Source: Roseivivax jejudonensis (GTDB lineage Bacteria; Pseudomonadota; Alphaproteobacteria; Rhodobacterales; Rhodobacteraceae). From it: a stretch of DNA of 64,000 nt. Of this stretch, positions 8,578 to 17,318 are shown piece after piece. The position numbers and the translations under genes were made by a program. The notes below the pieces were generated by a model, which saw only the letters and a program-made list of their open reading frames with translations, made no database searches and was not told where the DNA came from. How positions within the stretch are numbered: position 1 is the stretch's first letter; each line of letters opens with the position of its first letter. The stretch is taken from contig NZ_FWFK01000009.1 of the NCBI RefSeq assembly GCF_900172265.1, forward strand, positions 31,939 to 95,938, written 5' to 3'.

Positions 8578-9465
8578 ATGACACGGGCGGCCCGGTTGGC
8601 CATGATTTCGCTTCTCGTGGGGCTCTGCGTCCTGGCGCTGAAGCTTGTCGCGTGGCGGGTAACCGGATCGCTCGCCATCCTGTCGGACGCGCTGGAGAGC
8701 ATCGTCAACATCGGCACCGCCGCGATGGCCCTGTGGGCGGTGCGTGTGGCCGCGCGTCCGCCGGACGCCGAGCATCCGTTCGGGCATCACAAGGCGGAGA
8801 TCCTGTCGGCCACCGCCGAGGGCGTGCTGATCGTCCTCGCGGCGGTCTTCATTCTCGATGCGGTACGGACCGGGTTGGCCGAGCCCGCGATGCCGCAGGC
8901 GACATGGACCGGCCTCGGCCTCGTCGCGGTCGCCGCCGCGCTCAACGCCGGCTGGGCTCTGGTGCTCATCCGGCGGGGTCAGGCGTTGCGCGCGCCTGCG
9001 CTCGTCGCGGACGGGCGGCACCTGCTGGCCGACGTCGTCACCTCGGCCGGGGTTGTCGCCGGGGTGGCCGCAGCTCGCGCCACCGGCTGGTGGTGGCTCG
9101 ACCCGCTGATCGCCGCGTGCGTCGCGTTCTACATCCTCTGGGCGGGCTGGCGCGTGATCCGGGCGTCGGCCTCCGGTCTTCTCGACGAGAGCCTGTCCGA
9201 GGCGGAGCAGGCGGCGCTGCATCGCATCATCGCCGCGCAGGGCGACGGCGCGGTCGAGGCCCACGATATCCGTACCCGCCACGCCGGACCCGCGCGGTTC
9301 GTGGAATTTCACCTCGTCGTTCCCGGCGCCATGCGGGTCGAGGACGCGCACGGCATCTGCGACCGGATCGAGGCGGGCATCCGCGAGGAGATGCCGGGCG
9401 CGCGGGTGCTGATCCATGTCGAGCCCGAGCACAAGGCACACGAGACAGGTGCGCTGGTGCTCTAG
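8578..9465 (+). CDS. Cation diffusion facilitator (CDF) family metal exporter
   Basis: Membrane antiporter exporting a divalent cation such as Zn, Fe or Mn in exchange for protons. It has 295 residues, with six predicted membrane segments followed by the cytoplasmic ferredoxin-like domain ending IHVEPEHKAHETG. Family marks are SDALES in TM2 (36-41), HPFGHHKAE after it, and HLLAD in TM5 (about 141-145). Aligned by eye with E. coli FieF, whose site A is D-x3-D plus H-x3-D, the second TM2 aspartate is Ser41 here. The metal preference may therefore differ from FieF. It is on the same strand as mscL, 81 bases downstream, and is followed by a 3'-end repeat copy. Confidence 0.93.
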   Translation: MTRAARLAMISLLVGLCVLALKLVAWRVTGSLAILSDALESIVNIGTAAMALWAVRVAARPPDAEHPFGHHKAEILSATAEGVLIVLAAVFILDAVRTGLAEPAMPQATWTGLGLVAVAAALNAGWALVLIRRGQALRAPALVADGRHLLADVVTSAGVVAGVAAARATGWWWLDPLIAACVAFYILWAGWRVIRASASGLLDESLSEAEQAALHRIIAAQGDGAVEAHDIRTRHAGPARFVEFHLVVPGAMRVEDAHGICDRIEAGIREEMPGARVLIHVEPEHKAHETGALVL

Positions 9466-9494
9466 ACGCCGGTCGGCACGCGACAGATGGCACA

Positions 9495-9546
9495 GCGAGG
9501 GGCGCTGCCCCTCGCGCTCCCCGGAGTACTTGGACCAAGAAGAAGG
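9495..9546 (+). repeat. 3'-end repeat copy 1 (hairpin plus tail), likely terminator of the CDF gene
   Basis: A perfect 9-base stem (9495-9503 with 9507-9515) with a GCT loop is followed by CTCCCCGGAGTACTTGGACC and AAGAAGAAG. It is the same module as the copies at 14919-14965 and 21574-21623. It lies 30 bases after the CDF stop in the same orientation. Confidence 0.7.
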
Positions 9547-9714
9547 GCGCGGCCGGGTGGTCTTGGGGGCGTGGCGCGCCGCGCGCCGCGAAGGAACCGG
9601 GCCGAGGTGACGGGCGGGGCCGGGCCGTCCCGTGGTGGCCGCGCGGGGAGGGGCGTGGCGGAAGGTTCAGCGGGCTGTGGGTCCGGGGCGGCGTTCGGCC
9701 GCCCCGGGAGGAGG

Positions 9715-10836
9715 TCAGGCGGCCTTGACCACGACCTGGGGCGAGGTGACGTCGATGCCGAGCGCGCGGCCGACCGCGAAATAGGTCAGCTTGCCGGCGT
9801 GGACGTTGAGGCCGTTTAGCAGGTTCGGATCGTCGAGGCAGGCCTGCTGCCAGCCCTTGTCGGCGATCGCCAGCATGAAGGGCAGGGTGGCGTTGCCGAG
9901 TGCCAGCGTCGAGGTGCGCGCGACCGCACCCGGCATGTTGGCCACGCAGTAATGCATGATGCCGTCGACATCGTAGACCGGATCCTGGTGCGTGGTGGCG
10001 CGCGAGGTCTCGAAACAGCCGCCCTGGTCGATGGCGACGTCGACGAGGACCGCGCCGGGCTTCATGTCGGAGAGGTCGGCCCGGCTGACGAGCTTGGGCG
10101 CGGCGGCCCCGGGAATGAGCACCGCGCCCACCACCATGTCGGCGGCGCGGACCTGCTCGGCCGTGTTGGACTGGGAGGCGTAGAGCGTCTTGAACTCGCC
10201 GCGGAACATGTCGTCGAGCGCCTTGAGCCGCGGCAGCGAGCGGTCGAGGACCGTAACGTCGGCGCCCATTCCGGCGGCGACGCGCGCCGCGTGGGTGCCG
10301 ACGACGCCGCCGCCGATCACCGCGACCCGTGCCGGCAGCACGCCTGGCACGCCGCCCATGAGCACCCCGCGCCCGCCATTGGCCTTCTGCAGCGTCCAGG
10401 CGCCCATCTGCGGCGCAAGCTTGCCGGCGACCTCCGACATCGGCGCGAGGAGCGGCAGGCCGCCGCGATCGTCGGTCACCGTCTCGTAGGCGATACAGGT
10501 CGCGCCGGATGCGATGAGATCGTGCGTCTGGTCGGGATCCGGGGCGAGATGCAGATAGGTGAAGAGGATCTGACCCTCGCGCAGCATGCCGCGCTCGACG
10601 GCCTGCGGTTCCTTGACCTTCACGATCATGTCGGCCTCGGCGAAGATCGCCTCGGCACTGTCGGCGATGCGTGCGCCGGCGGCCGTGTAAACGGCATCCT
10701 CGAAGCCGGCACCGGTGCCGGCGCCGGACTGCACGATGACCTCGTGGCCGTGCGCCACCGCCTCCGCGGCGGCAGCGGGTGTGACCCCGACACGGAATTC
10801 CTGCGGCTTGATCTCGGTCGGGCATCCGATCTTCAT
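9715..10836 (-). CDS. ald: Alanine dehydrogenase
   Basis: NAD-dependent oxidative deamination of L-alanine to pyruvate and ammonia, in the cytoplasm. It has 373 residues, the normal length. The N-terminal MKIGCPTEIKPQEFRVGVTP is the family signature region. The Rossmann fold has the glycine-rich VAVIGGGVVGTHAARVAAGMGADVT-type segment (about 168-192), and the C-terminal half has MHYCVANMPGAVARTST, the second family signature. It is divergent from an Lrp/AsnC regulator 149 bases away, an arrangement usual for ald genes under Lrp-type (AldR/BkdR-like) control responding to alanine or other amino acids. Confidence 0.97.
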   Translation of the reverse strand: MKIGCPTEIKPQEFRVGVTPAAAAEAVAHGHEVIVQSGAGTGAGFEDAVYTAAGARIADSAEAIFAEADMIVKVKEPQAVERGMLREGQILFTYLHLAPDPDQTHDLIASGATCIAYETVTDDRGGLPLLAPMSEVAGKLAPQMGAWTLQKANGGRGVLMGGVPGVLPARVAVIGGGVVGTHAARVAAGMGADVTVLDRSLPRLKALDDMFRGEFKTLYASQSNTAEQVRAADMVVGAVLIPGAAAPKLVSRADLSDMKPGAVLVDVAIDQGGCFETSRATTHQDPVYDVDGIMHYCVANMPGAVARTSTLALGNATLPFMLAIADKGWQQACLDDPNLLNGLNVHAGKLTYFAVGRALGIDVTSPQVVVKAA

Positions 10837-10897
10837 GGCGGCCTCCTCTCTGTCTGGGTCTCCATCGGCTCCTGAGGTGCAAGATGGGCGCGCACGC

Positions 10898-10914
10898 TTG
10901 CAATTTCACCGCAA
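10898..10914. promoter_or_regulatory. Possible Lrp-type operator between ald and its regulator
   Basis: TTGC-AATTTCACC-GCAA, 17 bases with 4-base inverted arms, lies between the divergent ald and Lrp genes. Lrp/AsnC sites are degenerate short palindromes, so the match is only suggestive. Confidence 0.25.
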
Positions 10915-10985
10915 AGACGATGCGATGTGAGCGCCCACAATGCGCGAGTCTTCGGCATCTCGTCGCAAAAACGGGAGGATGTTGC

Positions 10986-11450
10986 GTGAGAGGTGCGCTC
11001 GACGACACGGATCTGCGGATTCTCCGGCTGCTGCAGCGGCGCGGGCGGATCTCGAATGCCGAGCTTGCGGAGGCGGCGCACCTGTCCGCCTCGGCCTGTC
11101 ACCGCCGGGTCCAGCGGCTCGAGGCGGAGGGGTTCATCGCCGGCTACGTGGCGCTTCTCGATCACCGGAAGCTGCGCCTGCCGGCGACGATCTTCGTCGA
11201 GATCACCCTGTCGGGGCAGTCCGACGATGTGCTCGACGCCTTCGAGACCGCGATCCGCCGGGTGCCCGACGTGCTCGAATGCCACCTCATGGCGGGATCG
11301 GCCGACTACCTGCTGAAGATCGTCGCGGAGGACACGGAGGACTTTGCCCGCATCCACCGCCAGTATCTGACGCGGCTGCCGCATGTCACGCGGATGCAGT
11401 CCAGTTTCGCCCTGCGCACGGTGTCCTCGACGACCGCTCTGCCGCTTTGA
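10986..11450 (+). CDS. Lrp/AsnC family transcriptional regulator (probable ald regulator)
   Basis: DNA-binding regulator of 154 residues. The N-terminal winged helix-turn-helix (LDDTDLRILRLLQRRGRISN through LSASACHRRVQRLEAEGFI) is followed by the RAM/AsnC ligand-binding domain (about 65-140, with LECHLMAGSADYLLKIV). The start is a GTG at 10986. It is chosen because GGAGG (10974-10978) sits 7 bases upstream and LDDTD is the usual N-terminus; an in-frame ATG at 10884 would add an unrelated stretch. Divergence from ald suggests it activates ald in response to alanine. This follows family precedent and is not proven here. Confidence 0.92.
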   Translation: MRGALDDTDLRILRLLQRRGRISNAELAEAAHLSASACHRRVQRLEAEGFIAGYVALLDHRKLRLPATIFVEITLSGQSDDVLDAFETAIRRVPDVLECHLMAGSADYLLKIVAEDTEDFARIHRQYLTRLPHVTRMQSSFALRTVSSTTALPL

Positions 11451-11543
11451 ACTGGTCCGCGCGCGCGCCTGCGCTATGTCGTCGCAGCATCGTGACACGC
11501 AATCCGAACAAGAGCCCGCGAGAACGGGCGGTCAGGGACCGAT

Positions 11544-13193
11544 ATGCATGACAAGATGAAGCAGGAGCCGCTCCTGTTCTTTCCGAAGGTCAACCGACGC
11601 GTCTTCGGCGTTTCGGCGATCCTCATTCTCGGCTTCATCGTCCTCGGGGCGCTGTTCAGCGAGACCGCGGGCACCGTGTTCTCGACGATGCAGGGCTGGC
11701 TTGCCGGGAATTTCGGCTGGGCGATGATCCTGCTGGTCAACATCCTCCTGATCGCGGTGATCTATCTCGCGTTCGGGCGCTACGGCGACATCCGGCTGGG
11801 ACGGATGAACGAGGAACCCGCCTACGAACTGTTTTCGTGGACGGCGATGCTGTTCTCGGCGGGAATCGGCATCGGGCTGATCTACTGGGGGGCCGCGGAG
11901 CCGCTCTACCACTACTTTTCGCCGCCGGTCGGCGAGCCCGAAACCGAGGCGGCAGCGCGCCAGGCGATGACGCTGTCGTTCCTGCACTGGGGATTCCACG
12001 CCTGGGCGATCTACGCGATCGTTGCGCTGAGCCTTGCCTATTTCCATTTCCGCAAGGGTCTGCCGCTGACGATCCGCTCGGCACTCTACCCGCTCCTCGG
12101 CGACCGGATCTTCGGGCCCTGGGGCGACGCGGTCGATATCCTCGCGGTCTTCGGCACCATGTTCGGCATCGTCACGTCGCTCGGTCTCGGCGCGATGCAG
12201 ATCAATTCCGGGCTCGGCGAGGTCTTCGGCATCGAGCAGTCGCCGGTGGTGCAGATCCTTGTCATCGCGGGGATCACCGCGCTCGCCACGATGTCGGTCA
12301 TCGCCGGCCTCAACGGCGGCATCAAGCGGCTGTCGAACCTCAACATCCTGTTGTCGATGGTCTTTCTCGCCTTCATGCTGGTCGTCGGGCCGACGCTGTT
12401 CATCTTCGACACCTACGTGCAGAGCTACGGCGCCTATGTCCGCGACCTCGTGCAATGGGGCACCTGGGCCGAAGCCTGGACCGATGGCGGCACGTGGCAG
12501 AATTCCTGGACGATCTTCTACTGGGCCTGGTGGGTCAGCTGGGCACCCTTCGTCGGCGTGTTCGTGGCGCGCATCAGCCGCGGCCGCACGATCCGAGAGT
12601 TCCTGATCGGGGTGATGCTGCTGCCGTCGTCCATCATGTTCTTCTGGTTCTGCGCGTTCGGCGGCACGGCGCTGCAGATCTCGCTCGGCGGCGATCCGGC
12701 GCTGGTCGAGGCGACGCGCGAAAGCTACGGCGACGCGATGTTCGCGCTGCTCGACTACTTCCCGGCGTCCGAGCTGATGTCTGGCTTCGCCATCGTGCTC
12801 ATCGTCCTGTGGTTCGTGACCTCGTCGGACTCGGGCTCCTTCGTCATCGACATGCTCACCGCCGGCGGCGATCCCGATCCCCCGAAGGTGCAAAGGATCT
12901 TTTGGGCGGTGAGTGAAGGCGCCGTGGCGTCGGTGCTGCTGCTCGCGGGCGGATTGTCGGCGCTGCAGGCGGCGGCGGTGATCGCCGGCTTCCCCTTCGC
13001 GGTGGTGGTGTTCCTGATCCTCATCGGTCTTCTGAAGGCGCTGTCGTGGGATCCGCTGATGGTCTACCGCCACAACCAGAAATACCGCAGCGACGCCGAG
13101 GCGGATCATGCGATGCCGGACGAGCTCCCGGGCGAACTTTACGGATCGGACCCGACGCCGCCCCCGGGGGCGGAGCCGCGCCCGGCCGAGTGA
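11544..13193 (+). CDS. BCCT family (betaine/carnitine/choline-type) transporter
   Basis: Secondary transporter for quaternary-ammonium or related compounds such as glycine betaine, choline or DMSP. It has 549 residues with about 12 membrane segments. The family signature lies around WTIFYWAWWVSWAPFVGVFV and ARISRGRTIREFLIG, and GIGIGLIYWGAAEPLYHY is the substrate-site region of TM3/4. The short cytoplasmic C-terminal tail is proline- and acid-rich. A strong intrinsic terminator follows. The neighbour downstream is a GMC oxidoreductase, which could act on an imported alcohol such as choline, but the two genes are separated by the terminator. The substrate is not predictable from sequence. Confidence 0.94.
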   Translation: MHDKMKQEPLLFFPKVNRRVFGVSAILILGFIVLGALFSETAGTVFSTMQGWLAGNFGWAMILLVNILLIAVIYLAFGRYGDIRLGRMNEEPAYELFSWTAMLFSAGIGIGLIYWGAAEPLYHYFSPPVGEPETEAAARQAMTLSFLHWGFHAWAIYAIVALSLAYFHFRKGLPLTIRSALYPLLGDRIFGPWGDAVDILAVFGTMFGIVTSLGLGAMQINSGLGEVFGIEQSPVVQILVIAGITALATMSVIAGLNGGIKRLSNLNILLSMVFLAFMLVVGPTLFIFDTYVQSYGAYVRDLVQWGTWAEAWTDGGTWQNSWTIFYWAWWVSWAPFVGVFVARISRGRTIREFLIGVMLLPSSIMFFWFCAFGGTALQISLGGDPALVEATRESYGDAMFALLDYFPASELMSGFAIVLIVLWFVTSSDSGSFVIDMLTAGGDPDPPKVQRIFWAVSEGAVASVLLLAGGLSALQAAAVIAGFPFAVVVFLILIGLLKALSWDPLMVYRHNQKYRSDAEADHAMPDELPGELYGSDPTPPPGAEPRPAE

Positions 13194-13198
13194 TCCGC

Positions 13199-13234
13199 GA
13201 ACGCCCCGCTCCCCCGGCGGGGCGTTCGTTTTCC
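13199..13234 (+). terminator. Rho-independent terminator after the BCCT gene
   Basis: The stem GAACGCCCCGC (13199-13209) pairs perfectly with GCGGGGCGTTC (13217-13227) around a 7-base loop, and GTTTTCC follows. It starts 6 bases after the BCCT stop. Confidence 0.9.
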
Positions 13235-13310
13235 GAAGCGCCGACCCATCCGCCCTTGCCTTCGCCGCCTCCGCACGCGACCGTGCGGGTCCGCGCGAGG
13301 GAGGGCAGGG

Positions 13311-14903
13311 ATGCAGAGTGACTACGTCATCGTCGGGGCCGGGACGGCGGGCTGCGTGCTGGCGCGCCGCCTCAGCGACCGCGGCCACAGCGTCACGCTG
13401 CTCGAGGCCGGAGGACGCGACAACTACCATTGGGTGCATATCCCGATGGGCTATCTCTACTGCATCGGCAATCCCCGCACCGACTGGATGTTCCGGACGG
13501 CCGAGACCCCGGGCCTCAACGGACGGTCGCTGCTCTATCCCCGCGGCCGGATCCTCGGCGGCTCGTCGGCGATCAACGGGATGCTCTACCTGCGCGGACA
13601 GGCGGCGGATTACGACGGCTGGCGGCAGCAGGGGCTGACCGGCTGGGGCTGGGACGATGTCCGGCCCTACTTCCTGCGGTCCGAGGATTATGTCGACGGC
13701 GCGTCGGACCATCACGGCGCCGGCGGGCCCTGGCGGATCGAGAACCAGCGCTTGCGCTGGGACGTGCTCGACGCTTTCGCCGACGCGGCCGAAGTCGCGG
13801 GCATCCCGCGAACGCCGGACTTCAATACCGGCGACAACGAGGGCGTGGGCTATTTCAAGGTCAGCCAGAAGCGCGGGTGGCGCGTCTCGATGGCCGGCGC
13901 GTTCCTGCGCGGCGCCGACCGGTCCCGCCTTCGGATCGAAACCGGCGCGCAGGTGCGCGAGATCCTGTTCACCGACGGCCGCGCGACGGGCGTCGCGTTC
14001 GACCGCGACGGTGCGCGCATCGAGGCGCGGGCCTCGGCGGAGGTGATTCTCGCCGCGGGGGCGGTGGGATCGCCGCACCTGCTGCAGCTTTCGGGGCTCG
14101 GGCCGGGCGAATGGCTCTCCGAACACGGTGTCGCGGTGCGCCGGGACGTTCCGGGCATCGGCCGCAATCTCCAGGATCACCTGCAACTGCGCTGTTCCTG
14201 GCGGCTCGGCGGCGGGGCGAAGACGCTGAACCAGCTGGCCGGCTCTTGGATCGGCAAGGCCCGCATCGCGCTCGAATACGCGCTCTTCCGCTCCGGTCCG
14301 ATGTCGATGGCACCGTCGCAGCTCGGCGCCTTCGCGCGCTCGCGCCCCGATGTCGCCACGCCGGATCTCGAGTACCATGTCCAGCCGCTGTCGCTGCCGG
14401 CCTTCGGCGAGCCGCTCGATCCGTTCCCCGCACTCACCGCGAGCGTCTGCCACCTGCGCCCCGAAAGCCGCGGGCACGTGCGGTTGACCGCGCCGGATCC
14501 GGGCGCCGCGCCGGAAATCGCGCCGAACTACCTCTCGACCGAGGGCGACCGCGCGGTCGCGGCCGATGCGATCCGGCTCACCCGCCGGATCATGGCCGGC
14601 CGCCCCATGGCGCGTTATGTGCCCGAAGAGATCAAGCCGGGCCCGGACGCGCAGAGCCCCGAGGAGCTGGCCCGCGCGGCCGGAGACATCGGCACGACCA
14701 TCTTTCATCCCGTCGGCACCGTGCGCATGGGTGCCGATCCGGCGGCGCCGCTCGATGCCCAGCTCTGCCTGCGCGGCGTTCCGGGTCTGCGCGTGGTGGA
14801 TGCCAGCGTCATGCCCCGGATCACCAGCGGCAACACCAACGCGCCCACCGCGATGATTGCCGAGAAGGCCGCCGACATGATCCTCGCCGCGGCGCGCGCC
14901 TGA
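13311..14903 (+). CDS. GMC family FAD-dependent oxidoreductase (choline/alcohol dehydrogenase-like)
   Basis: Flavoprotein oxidising an alcohol substrate. It has 530 residues. The N-terminal FAD-binding Rossmann motif is DYVIVGAGTAGCVLARRLSD (4-23). The GMC signature 1 is PRGRILGGSSAINGMLYLRG (about 78-97) and signature 2 GAVGSPHLLQLSGLGP (about 247-262). The C-terminal active-site region has FHPVGTVRMG and SGNTNAPTAMIAEKAAD, supplying the His/Asn pair. It resembles choline dehydrogenase and AlkJ-like alcohol dehydrogenases. True BetA would be expected with betB and betI, which are absent here, so I keep the call generic. Confidence 0.93.
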   Translation: MQSDYVIVGAGTAGCVLARRLSDRGHSVTLLEAGGRDNYHWVHIPMGYLYCIGNPRTDWMFRTAETPGLNGRSLLYPRGRILGGSSAINGMLYLRGQAADYDGWRQQGLTGWGWDDVRPYFLRSEDYVDGASDHHGAGGPWRIENQRLRWDVLDAFADAAEVAGIPRTPDFNTGDNEGVGYFKVSQKRGWRVSMAGAFLRGADRSRLRIETGAQVREILFTDGRATGVAFDRDGARIEARASAEVILAAGAVGSPHLLQLSGLGPGEWLSEHGVAVRRDVPGIGRNLQDHLQLRCSWRLGGGAKTLNQLAGSWIGKARIALEYALFRSGPMSMAPSQLGAFARSRPDVATPDLEYHVQPLSLPAFGEPLDPFPALTASVCHLRPESRGHVRLTAPDPGAAPEIAPNYLSTEGDRAVAADAIRLTRRIMAGRPMARYVPEEIKPGPDAQSPEELARAAGDIGTTIFHPVGTVRMGADPAAPLDAQLCLRGVPGLRVVDASVMPRITSGNTNAPTAMIAEKAADMILAAARA

Positions 14904-14918
14904 GGCGCGCCGCCCGAT

Positions 14919-14965
14919 CCTTCATCTTGCCATAAACCCCGGGGGTGCGGGGGCAGAGCCCCCGC
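14919..14965 (-). repeat. 3'-end repeat copy 2, likely terminator of rpsU
   Basis: Read on the minus strand: a perfect 8-base stem (14958-14965 with 14947-14954) with a 3-base loop, then ACCCCCGGGGTTTATGGCAA and GATGAAGG. It is the same module as copies 1 and 3 with a diverged tail, and lies downstream of rpsU in the same orientation. Confidence 0.65.
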
Positions 14966-15127
14966 GGATCACCGCCCGGACCGGATCGCGGGGGCGATGT
15001 GCCGGCGGACCGACACGACAGGCCCCCACACGACGGGCGCGACACGACGAAACCCCGGACACGACAAACCCCCGAAGGCATCCGCCCCGGGGGTCGTCAC
15101 ATCTTCATACGTGTTCGAAGAGCTGCC

Positions 15128-15334
15128 TCAGAGGAGACCTTCGCGTTGCGCCTTCTTGCGCGCCAGCTTGCGGGCGCGGCGGATCGCTTCGGCCTTCTCG
15201 CGCGCTTTCTTCTCCGACGGCTTCTCGAAATGCTGCCGCAGCTTCATCTCGCGGAAGACGCCTTCGCGCTGGAGCTTCTTCTTCAGGGCGCGGAGCGCCT
15301 GATCGACGTTGTTGTCGCGAACACTCACCTGCAT
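15128..15334 (-). CDS. rpsU: 30S ribosomal protein S21
   Basis: Small-subunit ribosomal protein near the anti-Shine-Dalgarno region, 68 residues. It has the family-typical [21 protein letters not shown]-terminus and a very basic C-terminal helix. AAAGGTGG precedes the ATG. A good promoter lies 53-82 bases upstream. It is divergent from the COQ9-family gene, an arrangement often met in Rhodobacteraceae. Confidence 0.97.
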   Translation of the reverse strand: MQVSVRDNNVDQALRALKKKLQREGVFREMKLRQHFEKPSEKKAREKAEAIRRARKLARKKAQREGLL

Positions 15335-15387
15335 GTGGTTGTCACCACCTTTCTAGGTTGGAGTTTCAAGGAAGTGCAGGAGGTGGC

Positions 15388-15416
15388 CGTATACCAACTC
15401 CCCGCTAGCTTGTCCA
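15388..15416 (-). promoter_or_regulatory. Promoter of rpsU
   Basis: On the minus strand TGGACA (15416-15411; five of six bases match TTGACA), a 17-base spacer and TATACG (15393-15388). The geometry is ideal and it lies about 55 bases before the rpsU start. Confidence 0.65.
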
Positions 15417-15459
15417 GTATCCGGGCCGAGACCCGCCGCAGAAACGGAGTGAACCCCTC

Positions 15460-16185
15460 ATGTCCGACGCCCAGAGCCCCGGCACCCCGGCCGGAGACCC
15501 GACCGACGCGCTGCTCGACGCCGCGCTCATGCATGTGCCCTTCGACGGCTGGACCGAGACCACGGTCCGCGCCGCGACCGAGGATGCCGGCATCGACCGC
15601 GCGGTGGCGCGCGGCCTGTTTCCGCGCGGCCCGATCGACATGCTGATGGCCTTTCACGCGCGCGGCGACCGGCGCATGGCCGAACGGGTCGCCGCCGCGT
15701 CGCTCGACGGGCTGCGCTACCGCGACAAGGTCGCGCGGGCCGTGCGCCTGCGAGTCGAGGCGCTCGAGGATCGCGAGGCGGTGCGCCGCGGAATGACGCT
15801 GTTTTCTCTGCCGATGCACGGCGCTGACGGCACCCGCGCGCTCTGGCGCACCGTCGACGCGATCTGGACCGCGCTCGGCGACGGGTCGGACGATCTCAAC
15901 TGGTATACCAAGCGGGCCACGCTGTCGGGCGTCTACGGCGCGACCGTGCTCTACTGGCTGGGCGATGATTCGCCGGGCAGCCGCGACACCTGGGAATTCC
16001 TTGACCGGCGCATCGACGGCGTGATGCGCGTCGAGAAGGCCAAGGCGACGATGCGCAAGATGCCGGTCGTGGGCCAGCTCATGGGCCTGCAGGATCGCGT
16101 CGCGAGCCGGGTGAGCGCGCCTGCGCGGCGCGACGACATCCCCGGCCAGACCGACGCCGCGCGGCCGTCGGGCGGTGCGGAGTGA
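15460..16185 (+). CDS. COQ9 family protein (ubiquinone biosynthesis accessory)
   Basis: Protein of 241 residues with TetR-like fold, related to mitochondrial COQ9, a lipid-binding partner of the COQ7 hydroxylase in ubiquinone synthesis. The N-terminal half has the helical DALLDAALMHVPFDGWTETT and AIDRAVARGLFPRGPIDML-like region. The C-terminal half has NWYTKRATLSGVYGATVLYW and DTWEFLDRRIDGVMRVEK, both strongly family-typical. A short disordered tail follows residue about 215. It lies upstream of two quinone oxidoreductase genes on the same strand, which fits a quinone theme but may be coincidence. Confidence 0.9.
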   Translation: MSDAQSPGTPAGDPTDALLDAALMHVPFDGWTETTVRAATEDAGIDRAVARGLFPRGPIDMLMAFHARGDRRMAERVAAASLDGLRYRDKVARAVRLRVEALEDREAVRRGMTLFSLPMHGADGTRALWRTVDAIWTALGDGSDDLNWYTKRATLSGVYGATVLYWLGDDSPGSRDTWEFLDRRIDGVMRVEKAKATMRKMPVVGQLMGLQDRVASRVSAPARRDDIPGQTDAARPSGGAE

Positions 16186-16276
16186 CCCGAGCGTCGGATT
16201 GACGCCATCTCCGCCCCGGCCCATCGTGGCCGCTGGCGAGCGCGGGCGCTCGTCGGACCGGGCAGAGGAGCGGGCG

Positions 16277-17257
16277 ATGAGCACGATGCGCGTGGTGGAG
16301 ATCGAGGCGGCAGGCGGGCCCGAGGTCCTCAAGCCGGGACGCCGCGAGGTGCCGGAGCCGGGCCACGGGCAGGTCCTTCTGAAGATCGCCTATGCCGGCG
16401 TGAACCGGCCCGACGCGCTCCAGCGCGCGGGGCTTTATGCACCACCGCCCGAGGCCAGCGACCTGCCCGGTCTCGAAGCCGCCGGCGAGGTCGCGGCGAT
16501 CGGACCCGGCGTGACCGAGCTCTCGGTTGGCGACGCAGTCTGCGCGCTGCTGCCCGGCGGCGGTTACGCCGAGTATGCCGTGACGCCGGCCGCGCATTGC
16601 CTGCCGGTGCCGAAGGACATGGACCTGCGCCGTGCCGCGTGCCTGCCCGAGACGTATTTCACCGTCTGGTCCAACGTCTTCCAGCGCGGCGGGCTCGAGG
16701 CCGGTGAGCGGTTTCTCTGCCATGGCGGCTCTTCGGGGATCGGGACGACGGCGATCCAGCTCGGGCGGCATTTCGGCGCACGGGTTTTCGCGACCGCCGG
16801 GTCGGCCGACAAGTGCGCGACGTGCACCGAGCTCGGCGCCGAGCGCGCGATCAATTACCGCGAGGAGGATTTCGTGGAGATCCTCCGCGAGGAAGGCGGC
16901 GCCGACCTGATTCTCGACATGGTCGGCGGCGACTACATCCCCCGCAACGTGCGCGCGCTGGCGGACGATGGCCGGCTGGTGCAGATCGCGTTCCTGTCGG
17001 GCCCGAAGGCGGAGCTGAACTTCGCGCAGGTGATGACGCGGCGGCTGACGATCACCGGCTCGACCCTGCGCCCTCAGAGCGACCTCGCCAAGGCCCGCAT
17101 CGCCGAGGCGCTACGCCGGCACGTCTGGCCGCTGCTCGACGCCGGCACCGTCGGGCCGATCATGGATTCGGAGTTTCCGCTGGACGCGGCGGCCGACGCC
17201 CATGCGCGCATGGAGAGCTCGGGCCATATCGGCAAGATCGTCCTGAAGATCGACTGA
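16277..17257 (+). CDS. NAD(P)H:quinone oxidoreductase, PIG3-like (zinc-free MDR family)
   Basis: Medium-chain dehydrogenase/reductase of 326 residues, expected to reduce quinones or enones with NADPH. It has the N-terminal GroES-like domain (PGHGQVLLKIAYAGVNRPDALQR, typical of the PIG3 group). The Rossmann domain contains the HGGSSGIGTTAIQLGRHFGA motif (about 146-165) and INYREEDF. No zinc-binding cysteines are in the usual places. The ATG at 16277 has GAGGAG just upstream; the in-frame ATG at 16175 lies inside the COQ9 gene and is rejected. The next gene is a paralogous quinone reductase. Confidence 0.92.
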   Translation: MSTMRVVEIEAAGGPEVLKPGRREVPEPGHGQVLLKIAYAGVNRPDALQRAGLYAPPPEASDLPGLEAAGEVAAIGPGVTELSVGDAVCALLPGGGYAEYAVTPAAHCLPVPKDMDLRRAACLPETYFTVWSNVFQRGGLEAGERFLCHGGSSGIGTTAIQLGRHFGARVFATAGSADKCATCTELGAERAINYREEDFVEILREEGGADLILDMVGGDYIPRNVRALADDGRLVQIAFLSGPKAELNFAQVMTRRLTITGSTLRPQSDLAKARIAEALRRHVWPLLDAGTVGPIMDSEFPLDAAADAHARMESSGHIGKIVLKID

Positions 17258-17318
17258 GCAGTCGCGCGGCCCGCCGCCGAGAACGGGCCGCAACAGGCAC
17301 CCCTGAAGGAGACACGAC

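Noticed and set aside
11532..14708. Minus-strand 1058-residue open frame opposite BCCT and GMC genes
   Set aside because: Low-complexity Arg/Glu/His content, no domains, spans two real genes and a terminator on the other strand.
11544..14903. Reading BCCT plus GMC as a choline-to-betaine (bet) operon
   Set aside because: A strong terminator separates them and no betB or betI is present, so the link is speculation.
16199..16227. TTGACG before the PIG3-like gene as a promoter
   Set aside because: The -35 is good, but no acceptable -10 sits at 16-18 bases.
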